NCBI GenBank assembly: GCA_934678955.1
Contig: CAKUSI010000229.1
Location: 1-6,324, forward strand
Source: an uncultured Austwickia sp.
GTDB taxonomy: Bacteria; Actinomycetota; Actinomycetes; Actinomycetales; Dermatophilaceae
DNA: 6,324 nucleotides
Direction of reading: 5' to 3'
How positions within the stretch are numbered: position 1 is the stretch's first letter; the number at the start of each line of letters is the position of its first letter. The notes under the pieces are model-generated. The model was not told the origin of the DNA. It did no database searches and saw only the letters and a program-made list of their open reading frames with translations. A program made the translations under genes and the position numbers. Below are positions 1 through 5,639 of this stretch, piece after piece.

Positions 1-47
1 CCCCACCAGCGTCCGACCGGGTTGCCCGTCCCCTGATTGCTCTCCAT
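1..47 (-). CDS. Possible 5' end of an unidentified protein gene, cut by the window edge
   Basis: On the minus strand an ATG at 47-45 opens a frame that stays open to the window edge. It gives 15 residues, MESNQGTGNPVGRWW, and continues outside. Twelve of the 14 codons after the start end in G or C, as in the real genes here. An AAGG lies about 5 nt upstream of the ATG on the minus strand, and an AT-richer patch (about 105-142) lies where a promoter would be expected. The fragment is too short to assign a family, and a chance open frame of this length is common in GC-rich DNA. The call rests on start context and position only. If real, the gene is transcribed in the same direction as htpX, downstream of it, with a gap of about 300 nt. 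Confidence 0.3.
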   Translation of the reverse strand, partial: MESNQGTGNPVGRWW

Positions 48-209
48 GCGCCTTGCGCCCCCTCGTGGCTCCCGCGATGTCTTCCCTGACTGTCCACTAC
101 ATCGCGTGACATTGAATCCAGTTACTACGCATAGCTTTACCAGTCGCCCTCGACGGACGCGAAGGCGGGTGTCGATTCCTGGGACGAACGACCGGATCCA
201 CGGGCCGAG

Positions 210-227
210 CGGCGGCGCCCTCCGCCG
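210..227. repeat. Inverted repeat, possible hairpin downstream of htpX
   Basis: Six-bp perfect arms CGGCGG (210-215) and CCGCCG (222-227) surround the 6-nt loop CGCCCT. It lies about 125 nt beyond the htpX stop codon and has no T-tract on either strand. It could stop readthrough from htpX or be a chance GC-rich palindrome. Confidence 0.3.
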
Positions 228-330
228 GAGCGTACGCCCCGGTGACGAACTCCCTAGGGCGACAATCGTCCCAGCACAGGGCTCCCGCCTGGGCTTCTCT
301 CCACGCCGGTCTGACGAGCCGAGGTGTGCG

Positions 331-350
331 CGGCGCCGGAGCGGGCCCGC
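331..350 (-). terminator. Possible htpX terminator: two adjacent GC palindromes
   Basis: Just past the htpX stop codon (TGA at 355-353, minus strand) lie a perfect 10-bp palindrome GCGGGCCCGC (341-350) and a perfect 8-bp palindrome CGGCGCCG (331-338). Neither has a real loop or a U-tract, so this is not a classic intrinsic terminator. Actinobacterial terminators often lack U-tracts, and the position fits. Weak support. Confidence 0.3.
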
Positions 351-352
351 GA

Positions 353-1216
353 TCAGCCGTGGCGGGAGATCTGCTCCAGCCGGGCGATCCGCTCCTCCAT
401 GGGCGGGTGCGTGCTGAACCACTTGGACACGTCCTGGGCCCGGAAGGGGTTGGCGATCATCATGTGGCTGGAGTTCACGAGGTCCTGCTGAGGGGGCAGG
501 GGGGCGCGTTGGGTCCCGTACTGCAGCTTGTGCAGCGCGCTGGCGAGCGCCAGCGGGTCGCCGGTCAGGTGCGCCGCCCCGGCGTCCGCGTCGTACTCGC
601 GCGTGCGCGAAATCGCCATCTGAATCACGCTCGCCGCGAGCGGCGCCAGGAGGGCCAGCGCGATCATCGCGACGGGGTTGGGGCGGTCCTCGCTGTTGCC
701 CCCGAAACCCCCGCCGAAGAACATCAGCATCTGCGCCACGCTCGTGATGACGCCCGCGAGCGCCGCGGCGATCGACCCGGTCAGGATGTCCCGGTGGTAG
801 ACGTGCATCAGCTCGTGACCGAGCACGCCACGCAGCTCCCGCTCGTCGAGCAGATCCAAGATCCCCTCGGTGCAACACACGGCGGCGTCCTGCGGATTGC
901 GCCCGGTCGCGAAGGCGTTCGGCGCCTGGGTGGGAGAGACGTACAGCTTCGGCATCGGCTGCCCGGCCCGCTCGCTCAACTCGGCGACGATGCGGTACAT
1001 GGCCGGCTGCTGCTGCGGGGTCACCGGGTAGGCGCGCATCGCCCGGATCGCGATCTTGTGGCTGTTCCAGTAGCTGTAGAACGTCATCCCGACGCCGACC
1101 AACGCGAACAGCCAGATGAACCGTCCGCCACCGACGAGGGCGCCGATGCCGAGGAGGATCGCCCAGATCGCGCCGAAGAGGGCCGCCGTTTTCAACCCGT
1201 TGTGGTGCCGTTGCAT
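353..1216 (-). CDS. htpX: HtpX-type membrane zinc metalloprotease (M48 family)
   Basis: This is a 287-residue inner-membrane protease that cleaves misfolded or damaged membrane proteins, the role known for the HtpX family. Two hydrophobic segments (about 9-28 and 32-48) open the protein and two more lie at about 146-168 and 181-200. The zinc site is HELMH at 134-138, with the catalytic Glu135. The third ligand is probably Glu207 in the SRTREYDAD motif. Other family signatures are AAVCCTEGIL (111-120), the RDIL after the zinc motif, and FSTHPP (267-272) near the C-terminus. The frame is open for 32 more codons upstream to 1312, but those residues are not HtpX-like. Starting at the ATG at 1216 gives the usual family length and the typical NGLKTAALFG opening. 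No clear Shine-Dalgarno precedes it. The gene is transcribed away from korA and shows no functional link to it. The family assignment is secure; its substrates are not visible from sequence. Confidence 0.95.
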   Translation of the reverse strand: MQRHHNGLKTAALFGAIWAILLGIGALVGGGRFIWLFALVGVGMTFYSYWNSHKIAIRAMRAYPVTPQQQPAMYRIVAELSERAGQPMPKLYVSPTQAPNAFATGRNPQDAAVCCTEGILDLLDERELRGVLGHELMHVYHRDILTGSIAAALAGVITSVAQMLMFFGGGFGGNSEDRPNPVAMIALALLAPLAASVIQMAISRTREYDADAGAAHLTGDPLALASALHKLQYGTQRAPLPPQQDLVNSSHMMIANPFRAQDVSKWFSTHPPMEERIARLEQISRHG

Positions 1217-1341
1217 GCCTGAGACAACGCCGGGACCAGCCGCGACGTTCCCCGTCTCGCGCGCGGACGGCTGGCGGCGCGGGAGGTGTGACCGCAGGGC
1301 GCAGAGCGCCACGGCCCGCCCGGCCGGGCCTACCGCTCGGG

Positions 1342-1364
1342 GCGCCGAAGGGACCCCTCGGCGC
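1342..1364. repeat. Near-perfect 23-bp palindrome between htpX and korA
   Basis: The arms GCGCCGA (1342-1348) and TCGGCGC (1358-1364) pair perfectly. The inner GGG/CCC (1350-1352 with 1354-1356) also pair around a single central A at 1353, so 10 of 11 possible pairs match; the only mismatch is 1349 against 1357. It could be an operator for a dimeric regulator, a hairpin in a leader RNA, or a U-tract-free terminator separating the two divergent units. Palindromes arise easily at this GC content, but one this long is less expected by chance. Confidence 0.45.
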
Positions 1365-1416
1365 GCGGAAGCCCGGGGTGTGGCTTACGGTCTTGAGGCA
1401 GCGGCGCGCCGCGCCG

Positions 1417-1479
1417 GTACGCCACATCGCAGGCCGATCTGCGGGGGATTTCGTCGGATGCACCCGCTCAATGCGAAGG
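1417..1479 (+). repeat. Tandem direct repeat upstream of korA, copy 1
   Basis: This 63-nt copy aligns with 1485-1540. Block A (1417-1435, GTACGCCACATCGCAGGCC) matches copy 2 at 17 of 19 positions. Block B (1444-1465, GGGGATTTC through GGATGCACCC) matches at 20 of 22. The closing AATGCGAAGG (1470-1479) is identical. Copy 1 carries 8 extra bases, GATCTGCG (1436-1443), and lacks one base near 1466. Those extra bases complete a small hairpin found only in this copy, CGCAG-GCCGAT-CTGCG (1428-1443). The function is unknown; duplicated regulator sites or duplicated promoters are the simplest ideas. Confidence 0.8.
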
Positions 1480-1532
1480 TGGCAGTACGCCACGTCGCAG
1501 GTCGGGGATTTCTCCGGATGCACCCCGCATAA
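1458..1532 (+). CDS. Weak candidate leader peptide 1 (24 residues) upstream of korA
   Basis: An ATG at 1458 in repeat copy 1 opens a 24-residue frame beginning MHPLNAKVAV and ending MHPA, which stops at TAA (1530-1532). A second in-frame ATG at 1518, in copy 2, would encode only MHPA. A purine-rich GGGGGA or GGGGA lies about 10 nt before each ATG. The stop overlaps the ATG of the next short frame as TAATG. The peptide resembles nothing I know and the repeat structure arises from DNA duplication, so chance is the default explanation. It is listed because of the chained overlaps leading into korA. Confidence 0.12.
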   Translation: MHPLNAKVAVRHVAGRGFLRMHPA

Positions 1533-1540
1533 TGCGAAGG
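1485..1540 (+). repeat. Tandem direct repeat upstream of korA, copy 2
   Basis: This 56-nt copy starts 68 nt after copy 1 and is separated from its end by 5 nt. It ends 65 nt before the korA ATG. Inside it, CGCAT-A-ATGCG (1527-1535 plus flank) forms a small inverted repeat that is degenerate in copy 1 (CGCTCAATGCG). The same spot holds a good -10-like hexamer, CATAAT. After the closing AATGCGAAGG, similarity to copy 1 continues weakly for about 10 nt around TACG. Confidence 0.8.
1528..1533 (+). promoter_or_regulatory. Candidate -10 element for the kor operon
   Basis: CATAAT matches the vegetative consensus TATAAT at five of six positions. It lies in repeat copy 2, about 73 nt before the korA ATG, which would give a leader of roughly 65 nt. 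The bases 16-18 nt upstream (GGGGATTT, 1504-1511) do not resemble TTGACA, so an activator or another sigma factor would be needed. The equivalent site in copy 1, CTCAAT, is poorer. If transcription starts here, the two short frames upstream would not be translated. Confidence 0.3.
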
Positions 1541-1609
1541 CCGACCTACGATGAGCAGGTGCAGCGCCGCACCCCACGTCCAGAGGATTCGGTGAGTCAA
1601 CGCCCATGA
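1532..1609 (+). CDS. Weak candidate leader peptide 2 (25 residues) overlapping the korA start
   Basis: An ATG at 1532 opens a 25-residue frame beginning MRRPTYDEQV and ending SVSQRP. Its TGA stop (1607-1609) overlaps the korA ATG (1606-1608) as ATGA, the arrangement usual for translational coupling. Its own ATG overlaps the stop of the preceding short frame (TAATG). korA has only a poor Shine-Dalgarno, so delivery of ribosomes by such a frame is conceivable. The peptide is Arg/Pro-rich with no recognised family, and a 25-codon open frame is common at this GC content. It could be a leader peptide or a coincidence; coincidence is more likely unless the arrangement is conserved. Confidence 0.2.
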   Translation: MRRPTYDEQVQRRTPRPEDSVSQRP

Positions 1610-3516
1610 GTACTATTACGAGAGAAATCCGGAAGACCATCCGGGTCGCCGTCCGTTTCGCCGGTGACTCCGGCGATGGTATGCAGCTGACGGGTGACAG
1701 GTTCACTTCAGACACCGCGACGGTCGGCAACGACCTCGCCACGCTGCCGAACTACCCCTCCGAGATCCGCGCGCCACAAGGCACTCTCCTCGGCGTCAGC
1801 AGCTTCCAGCTCCAGTTCGGCGACCACCAAATCCTGACGCCCGGCGACAACGCGGACGTCCTCGTGGCCATGAACCCCGCGGCCTTGAAGGCGAATGCCC
1901 GTGAGGTGAAGCGCGGCGGGACGATCATCGTCAACACCGACGAGTTCACCAAGCGCAACCTCGCGAAGGTCGGCTACGCCAGCAACCCCCTCGAGGACGG
2001 GTCGCTCGGCGACTCCGCGACGGTCCACGCCGTACCGCTGTCCTCCCTCACCATCGAGGCGCTGAAGGACTGCGACCTGAACAAGAAGGAGAAGGAGCGC
2101 GCGAAGAACATGTTCGCGCTCGGGCTCGTCTCCTGGCTGTTCAGCCGGCCCGTGGACTCCACCCGCCGGTTCATCGAGCAGAAGTTCTCCAAGCGCCCCG
2201 AGGTCATGAAGGCCAACCTGCTGGCCCTGGAGGCCGGCTGGAACTACGGCGAGAACACCGAGGTGTTCGCGGTCCGCTACGAGGTCGAGGCCGCGGAGAT
2301 GGCGCCCGGCACCTACCGCAACATCACCGGCAACACCGCCACCGCATACGGGCTGGCCATGGGCGCGCACCGCGCGGGAATCCAGCTCGTGCTCGGTTCG
2401 TACCCGATCACCCCGGCCACCGACATCCTGCACGTGCTGTCCCGCCTGAAGAAGTACGGCGTGATGACCCTGCAGGCGGAGGACGAGATCGCCGGGATCG
2501 GCTTCGCGCTCGGCGCGAGCTTCGCCGGCAAGCTCGGCGTCACGACGACGTCCGGCCCGGGCCTGTGCCTGAAGTCGGAGTTCCTCGGGCTGGCCGCCTC
2601 GACCGAACTCCCGCTCGTGATCGTCAACGTGCAGCGCGGCGGCCCGTCCACGGGTCTGCCCACCAAGACCGAGCAGGCCGACCTGCTGCAGGCCATGTTC
2701 GGCCGCAACGGTGAGGCGCCCGTCGGCGTCATCGCGGCCCAGTCACCGGTCGACTGCTTCAACGCCGCGTTCGAGGCCTGCGCTCTCGCAGTCAAGTACC
2801 GGCACCCGGTCATCCTGCTCACCGACGGTTACCTCGGCAACGGCTCCGAGCCGTGGCAGTTGCCCGACCTGAGCACGTTCCCCGCCATCGACCCCGACTT
2901 CGCCACCGGCCCCAACGCGGTCGACGGCCTGGGCAACCCCACCTTCCACCCGTACAAGCGGGACGAGAAGACGAAGGCCCGCCCGTGGGCGATCCCCGGC
3001 ACGCCCGGCCTGCAGCACCGCGTCGGCGGCCTGGAGAAGGCGGACGGCACCGGCGCTATCTCGCACGACTCCAACAACCACGCGAAGATGACGGCGCTGC
3101 GGCAGGCGAAGATCGACGCCATGGCGGACGACATCCCGCCGCTCGAGATCGACGACCCGTCGGGCGAGGCAGAGCTGCTGATGCTCGGGTGGGGATCCAC
3201 GTACGGCCCGATCACCGGCGCCGTGCGCAACCTGCGCCGCGAAGGCATCAAGGTGGCCCGGGCGCACCTGCGCTACCTCAACCCGATGCCGAAGAACACC
3301 GAGGAGGTGCTGCGCAAGTACAAGATGGTCGTCGTGCCCGAGATGAACCTCGGCCAGCTGGCCCTCCTGCTGCGCGGCAAGTACCTCATCGACATCAAGT
3401 CGCACAACCTGGTCCGGGGCCTGCCGTTCACCGTCCCCGAGATCACCGACTTCATCAAGCAGCACCTGGCCGAGATCGAAGAGGCCAAAGCCGCAGACGG
3501 CTCGAAGGAGGCCTGA
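1606..3516 (+). CDS. korA: 2-oxoglutarate:ferredoxin oxidoreductase, fused gamma-alpha subunit
   Basis: With KorB this makes the thiamine-pyrophosphate enzyme that oxidatively decarboxylates a 2-oxoacid, most likely 2-oxoglutarate, with CoA and ferredoxin in the cytoplasm. The 636-residue chain is a fusion. The N-terminal gamma-type domain (about 12-215) has GDSGDGMQLTGDRF starting at 20. The alpha pyrimidine-binding domain (about 240-430) has the family signatures YPITP (266-270), TSGPG (315-319) and QRGGPSTGLPT (343-353). A transketolase-C-like domain spans about 520-620. Length and domain order match actinobacterial KorA such as that of Mycobacterium. The ATG at 1606 is chosen because the protein then begins just ahead of the conserved VRFAGDSGDG. 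Its Shine-Dalgarno is weak (GGTGAG, 1591-1596). korB follows after 8 nt. Substrate preference (2-oxoglutarate rather than pyruvate) is inferred from overall resemblance, not from a diagnostic residue. Confidence 0.94.
   Translation: MSTITREIRKTIRVAVRFAGDSGDGMQLTGDRFTSDTATVGNDLATLPNYPSEIRAPQGTLLGVSSFQLQFGDHQILTPGDNADVLVAMNPAALKANAREVKRGGTIIVNTDEFTKRNLAKVGYASNPLEDGSLGDSATVHAVPLSSLTIEALKDCDLNKKEKERAKNMFALGLVSWLFSRPVDSTRRFIEQKFSKRPEVMKANLLALEAGWNYGENTEVFAVRYEVEAAEMAPGTYRNITGNTATAYGLAMGAHRAGIQLVLGSYPITPATDILHVLSRLKKYGVMTLQAEDEIAGIGFALGASFAGKLGVTTTSGPGLCLKSEFLGLAASTELPLVIVNVQRGGPSTGLPTKTEQADLLQAMFGRNGEAPVGVIAAQSPVDCFNAAFEACALAVKYRHPVILLTDGYLGNGSEPWQLPDLSTFPAIDPDFATGPNAVDGLGNPTFHPYKRDEKTKARPWAIPGTPGLQHRVGGLEKADGTGAISHDSNNHAKMTALRQAKIDAMADDIPPLEIDDPSGEAELLMLGWGSTYGPITGAVRNLRREGIKVARAHLRYLNPMPKNTEEVLRKYKMVVVPEMNLGQLALLLRGKYLIDIKSHNLVRGLPFTVPEITDFIKQHLAEIEEAKAADGSKEA
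3505..3511 (+). promoter_or_regulatory. korB ribosome binding site
   Basis: AAGGAGG is a near-full Shine-Dalgarno inside the last codons of korA, 13 nt before the korB ATG at 3525. The spacing is slightly long but this is the strongest such site in the operon. It supports the ATG at 3525 over the upstream-extended frame and suggests korB is initiated efficiently as ribosomes finish korA. Confidence 0.7.
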
Positions 3517-3524
3517 GCACCACT

Positions 3525-4598
3525 ATGACGACCACCGACCTAGGTGAGCTGCGGATCAAGTCTGACGGGGTCCCGCTCGCCGGCGACGACCGCAAGCTCT
3601 CGCGCAAGGACTTCACCAGCGACCAGGAGGTCCGCTGGTGCCCCGGCTGCGGTGACTACTCGATCCTGGCCACGGTCCAGGGCTACATGCCCGAGCTGGG
3701 CGTGCCCCCGGAGAACACCGTGGTCATCTCCGGCATCGGCTGCTCCTCGCGGTTCCCGTACTACGTGGACAGCTACGGCATGCACGGCATCCACGGTCGC
3801 GCGCCGGCGATCGCGACCGGCGTCGCCGCCGCGCGGGGCGACGTGTCGGTATGGGTCGCCTCCGGCGACGGCGACGCGCTGTCCATCGGCGGCAACCACA
3901 CGATCCACATGCTGCGCCGCAACGTGAACATCACGATGATGGTCTTCAACAACCGCATCTACGGCCTGACCAAGGGGCAGTACTCCCCCACGTCGCCGCA
4001 GGGCATCATCTCGAAGACCTCCCCCGACGGCTCCGTCGACTACCCCTTCAGCCCGGTGCGGCTCGCCCTCGGCGCGGACGCGACGTTCGTGGCCCGCTCG
4101 ATGGCCTCGGACCGCAACCACCTGGCCGAAGTCCTACGCCGGGCCGGGCAGCACCGGGGCAGCGCGTTCATCGAGATCTACCAGAACTGCCCGATCTTCA
4201 ACGACGGCGCGTACGACATCCTCACGGACGGATCCGACGGGCAGGCGCACATCCTGCCTCTTGAGGACGGTCAGCCGCTGCGGATCGGCGACCGCGTCGT
4301 GGTCCGGGACACCGTCAGCGGCGGCCTCAAGGTCGTCTCCGCGGACGGCGTGCCGGAGTCGGACATCGTCGTGTTCGACAGCAAGTCGCCGGACCCGTCG
4401 CTTGCGTTCGCGCTGACCAACCTGGAGACCTCCGACATGGGCTGCGTGCCGATGGGCGTGTTCCGGGACATCCAGCGCCCGTCGTACGACGACATGATCC
4501 GGGCTCAGATCACCGAGGCGAGCAAGGATCTGCCGACCGTGACCGACGACGATCTCTTCAAGCTCTTCGCCGGGCAGGACACATGGGTTGTCGGCTGA
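3525..4598 (+). CDS. korB: 2-oxoglutarate:ferredoxin oxidoreductase, beta subunit
   Basis: This 357-residue partner of KorA binds thiamine pyrophosphate and the [4Fe-4S] cluster that passes electrons to ferredoxin. The probable cluster ligands are Cys39 and Cys42 (WCPGCGDY, 38-45), Cys73 (IGCSSR) and Cys222 (NCPIFND). The cofactor and Mg motif is GDGD at 114-117, followed by NN at 142-143 in FNNRIYGLTKGQYSPTS, the typical GDG...NN arrangement. The frame is open much further upstream inside korA, but those residues are Arg-rich out-of-frame translation. The ATG at 3525 with its strong Shine-Dalgarno gives the normal family length. The C-terminal portion (about 230-357) has the KorB-type extension seen in actinobacteria. 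The gene's last 11 nt overlap the start of rarD. No ferredoxin or delta subunit gene lies nearby, consistent with a two-subunit enzyme using a ferredoxin encoded elsewhere. Confidence 0.95.
   Translation: MTTTDLGELRIKSDGVPLAGDDRKLSRKDFTSDQEVRWCPGCGDYSILATVQGYMPELGVPPENTVVISGIGCSSRFPYYVDSYGMHGIHGRAPAIATGVAAARGDVSVWVASGDGDALSIGGNHTIHMLRRNVNITMMVFNNRIYGLTKGQYSPTSPQGIISKTSPDGSVDYPFSPVRLALGADATFVARSMASDRNHLAEVLRRAGQHRGSAFIEIYQNCPIFNDGAYDILTDGSDGQAHILPLEDGQPLRIGDRVVVRDTVSGGLKVVSADGVPESDIVVFDSKSPDPSLAFALTNLETSDMGCVPMGVFRDIQRPSYDDMIRAQITEASKDLPTVTDDDLFKLFAGQDTWVVG
4576..4579 (+). promoter_or_regulatory. rarD ribosome binding site, supporting a TTG start
   Basis: AGGA (in GGGCAGGAC) lies 8 nt before TTG at 4588, inside the end of korB. 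No ATG or GTG in this frame lies between here and the first membrane segment, so this short site decides the start. Confidence 0.5.
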
Positions 4599-5562
4599 GC
4601 CGATAGCCGCCACCACCGCCGATCACGGCCGGTCAAGCCGCCCCACGGGCCAGCGCGCCGGAGTCCTCTACGGGCTCGCCGCGTACGGTCTGTGGGGCGG
4701 CTTCCCGCTGTACTTCACCTGGCTGGCAGCAGCCGGCCCGTGGGAGATCGTCGGGCACCGCATCGCCTGGTCGCTGGTCTTCTGCCTCGTGCTGCTCGTA
4801 TGCACCGGTGGCGTCCCCGACCTGCTTCGCAAGCTGCGCGGCCGCCGGACCCTCACGGGCGCCGCGCTCGGCGGCCTGTTCGTCGCCGCCAACTGGACCA
4901 TCTACCTCATCGCGGTGACCAGCGGCCGCATCGCCGACGCCGCGCTCGGCTACTTCCTCAATCCCCTGGTGAGCGTCGCCCTCGGGCTCGTCGTCCTGCG
5001 CGAACGGCTCCGGCCGCTGCAGTGGATCGCCGTCGGCATCGCCGCGCTCGGCGCGGCATACCTCACCGTCCAGGCTCACTCGCTGCCGCTGATCCCCCTC
5101 GGCCTGGCGTTCTCCTTCGGGATCTACGGGCTGATCAAGAACCGCATGGGCGCCCGCCTGTCGGCGCTGCAGGGGTTGACCACCGAGACGATCTGCGTGG
5201 CCCCGCTCGCCGTCGTGATGCTCGGCGTGGTCGCCGCTCAGGGCTCCACCACCTTCGGGGCACTGGGCGCGGGGCACACCGCTCTCCTGGCCTCAACCGG
5301 CGTCGCGACGGCCATCCCCCTGCTGCTCTTCGCGGCCTCCGCCCGGCGGGTTCCCCTGGTGACCATCGGGCTCATGCAATTCCTGGCGCCGATCATGCAG
5401 TTCGCGACGGCGTTGCTCCTCGGGGAGCACCTGAGCCAAGCCCGATGGATCGGCTTCGGCATCATCTGGATCGCGGTGACGGTCCTGATCGTGGACCTGA
5501 TAGGCGCCGCCCGCGGGCGCTCCAAGGTCGCGGCGCCTCTCGAGCCTGGAGTGGCCGGCTGA
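4588..5562 (+). CDS. rarD: RarD-type EamA-family permease
   Basis: This 324-residue integral membrane protein belongs to the drug/metabolite transporter superfamily. About ten hydrophobic segments run from about 24 to 305, forming two EamA-type halves. RarD signatures are GVLYGLAAYGLWGGFPLYF (25-43), EIVGHRIAWSLVF (53-65), NWTIYLIAV (102-110) and GYFLNPLVSVALG (121-133) followed by the RERLRPLQW loop. A cytoplasmic-type Ser/Thr/Arg-rich stretch of about 20 residues precedes the first segment. The start is TTG, 11 nt before the end of korB, which implies translational coupling. The true substrate of RarD proteins is not well established; the name comes from an old chloramphenicol-resistance link, so resistance should not be assumed. 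The sequence shows no metabolic link to KorAB. It ends 2 nt before a hairpin. The family call is firm; the exact start is less so. Confidence 0.9.
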   Translation: MSAEPIAATTADHGRSSRPTGQRAGVLYGLAAYGLWGGFPLYFTWLAAAGPWEIVGHRIAWSLVFCLVLLVCTGGVPDLLRKLRGRRTLTGAALGGLFVAANWTIYLIAVTSGRIADAALGYFLNPLVSVALGLVVLRERLRPLQWIAVGIAALGAAYLTVQAHSLPLIPLGLAFSFGIYGLIKNRMGARLSALQGLTTETICVAPLAVVMLGVVAAQGSTTFGALGAGHTALLASTGVATAIPLLLFAASARRVPLVTIGLMQFLAPIMQFATALLLGEHLSQARWIGFGIIWIAVTVLIVDLIGAARGRSKVAAPLEPGVAG

Positions 5563-5564
5563 GA

Positions 5565-5579
5565 CGAGGGCGGCCCTCG
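5565..5579 (+). terminator. Hairpin directly after rarD
   Basis: Six-bp arms CGAGGG (5565-5570) and CCCTCG (5574-5579) enclose the loop CGG, starting 2 nt after the rarD stop. There is no T-tract. It probably contributes to ending the kor-rarD transcript together with the next, stronger hairpin. Confidence 0.45.
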
Positions 5580-5598
5580 ACCCCACGGACACACGAAC

Positions 5599-5619
5599 GC
5601 CCCCGGATGTGCCGGGGGC
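5599..5619. terminator. Bidirectional terminator hairpin between rarD and the TetR gene
   Basis: Perfect 8-bp arms GCCCCCGG (5599-5606) and CCGGGGGC (5612-5619) enclose the 5-nt loop ATGTG. It sits midway between two convergent genes, as expected for a shared terminator. It lacks a U-tract on either strand, which is common for actinobacterial terminators. This is the strongest hairpin in the window. Confidence 0.75.
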
Positions 5620-5639
5620 CCGCCGTGCGAAAGGTGTCG

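Larger units (their letters stand above)
48..352. other. Gene-free stretch downstream of htpX
   Basis: I find no convincing gene here. A plus-strand open frame crosses it from 37, but it is Arg/Pro-rich, resembles no family known to me and runs antisense into htpX. The patch at about 105-142 is clearly AT-richer than its surroundings and could hold a promoter for the leftward frame at 1-47; a weak -10-like TGTAGT (minus strand, 101-96) is present, but no good -35 goes with it. GC-rich inverted repeats occur at 210-227, 252-259 (CCCTAGGG), 331-338 (CGGCGCCG) and 341-350. No tRNA or other structured RNA was recognised. Confidence 0.5.
1217..1605. promoter_or_regulatory. Divergent intergenic region between htpX and korA
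   Basis: This 389-bp region must carry the promoters for htpX (leftward) and the kor operon (rightward). It is dense in inverted repeats: CCAGCCG/CGGCTGG (1236-1242 with 1268-1274), GGCGC-AGA-GCGCC (1298-1310), GGCCCG/CGGGCC (1313-1330), a near-perfect 23-bp palindrome (1342-1364) and the perfect 12-bp palindrome GCGGCGCGCCGC (1401-1412). Two diverged copies of a ~60-bp repeat follow. I could not find a convincing -35/-10 pair for htpX. Short open frames on both strands are judged non-coding, apart from the two weak leader candidates listed separately. Confidence 0.6.

Noticed and set aside
165..190. tRNA T-arm-like string GGTGTCGATTCC
   Set aside because: No matching acceptor, D or anticodon arms can be folded around it, so there is no tRNA.
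37..417. 126-residue plus-strand open frame starting with TTG
   Set aside because: Arg/Pro-rich composition, no recognisable domain, no ribosome binding site, and it runs antisense into the 3' end of htpX. It is typical of chance frames in GC-rich DNA.
242..1222. 326-residue plus-strand frame opposite htpX
   Set aside because: It is the antisense shadow of htpX: low-complexity Arg/Gly/Val-rich sequence without any family signature.
1217..1312. Upstream extension of htpX by 32 codons to the ATG at 1312
   Set aside because: The extra residues are not HtpX-like, and the shorter protein begins with the family's usual N-terminus and has the usual length of about 287 residues.
1412..1545. CRISPR-like repeat array
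   Set aside because: There are only two diverged copies separated by 5 nt, with no spacers and no cas genes. It is a simple tandem duplication.
1385..1600. 71-residue minus-strand frame with a repeated GCIRRNP motif
   Set aside because: The peptide repeat is simply the translation of the ~60-bp DNA tandem repeat. The frame has no other coding signs and lies antisense to the korA leader.
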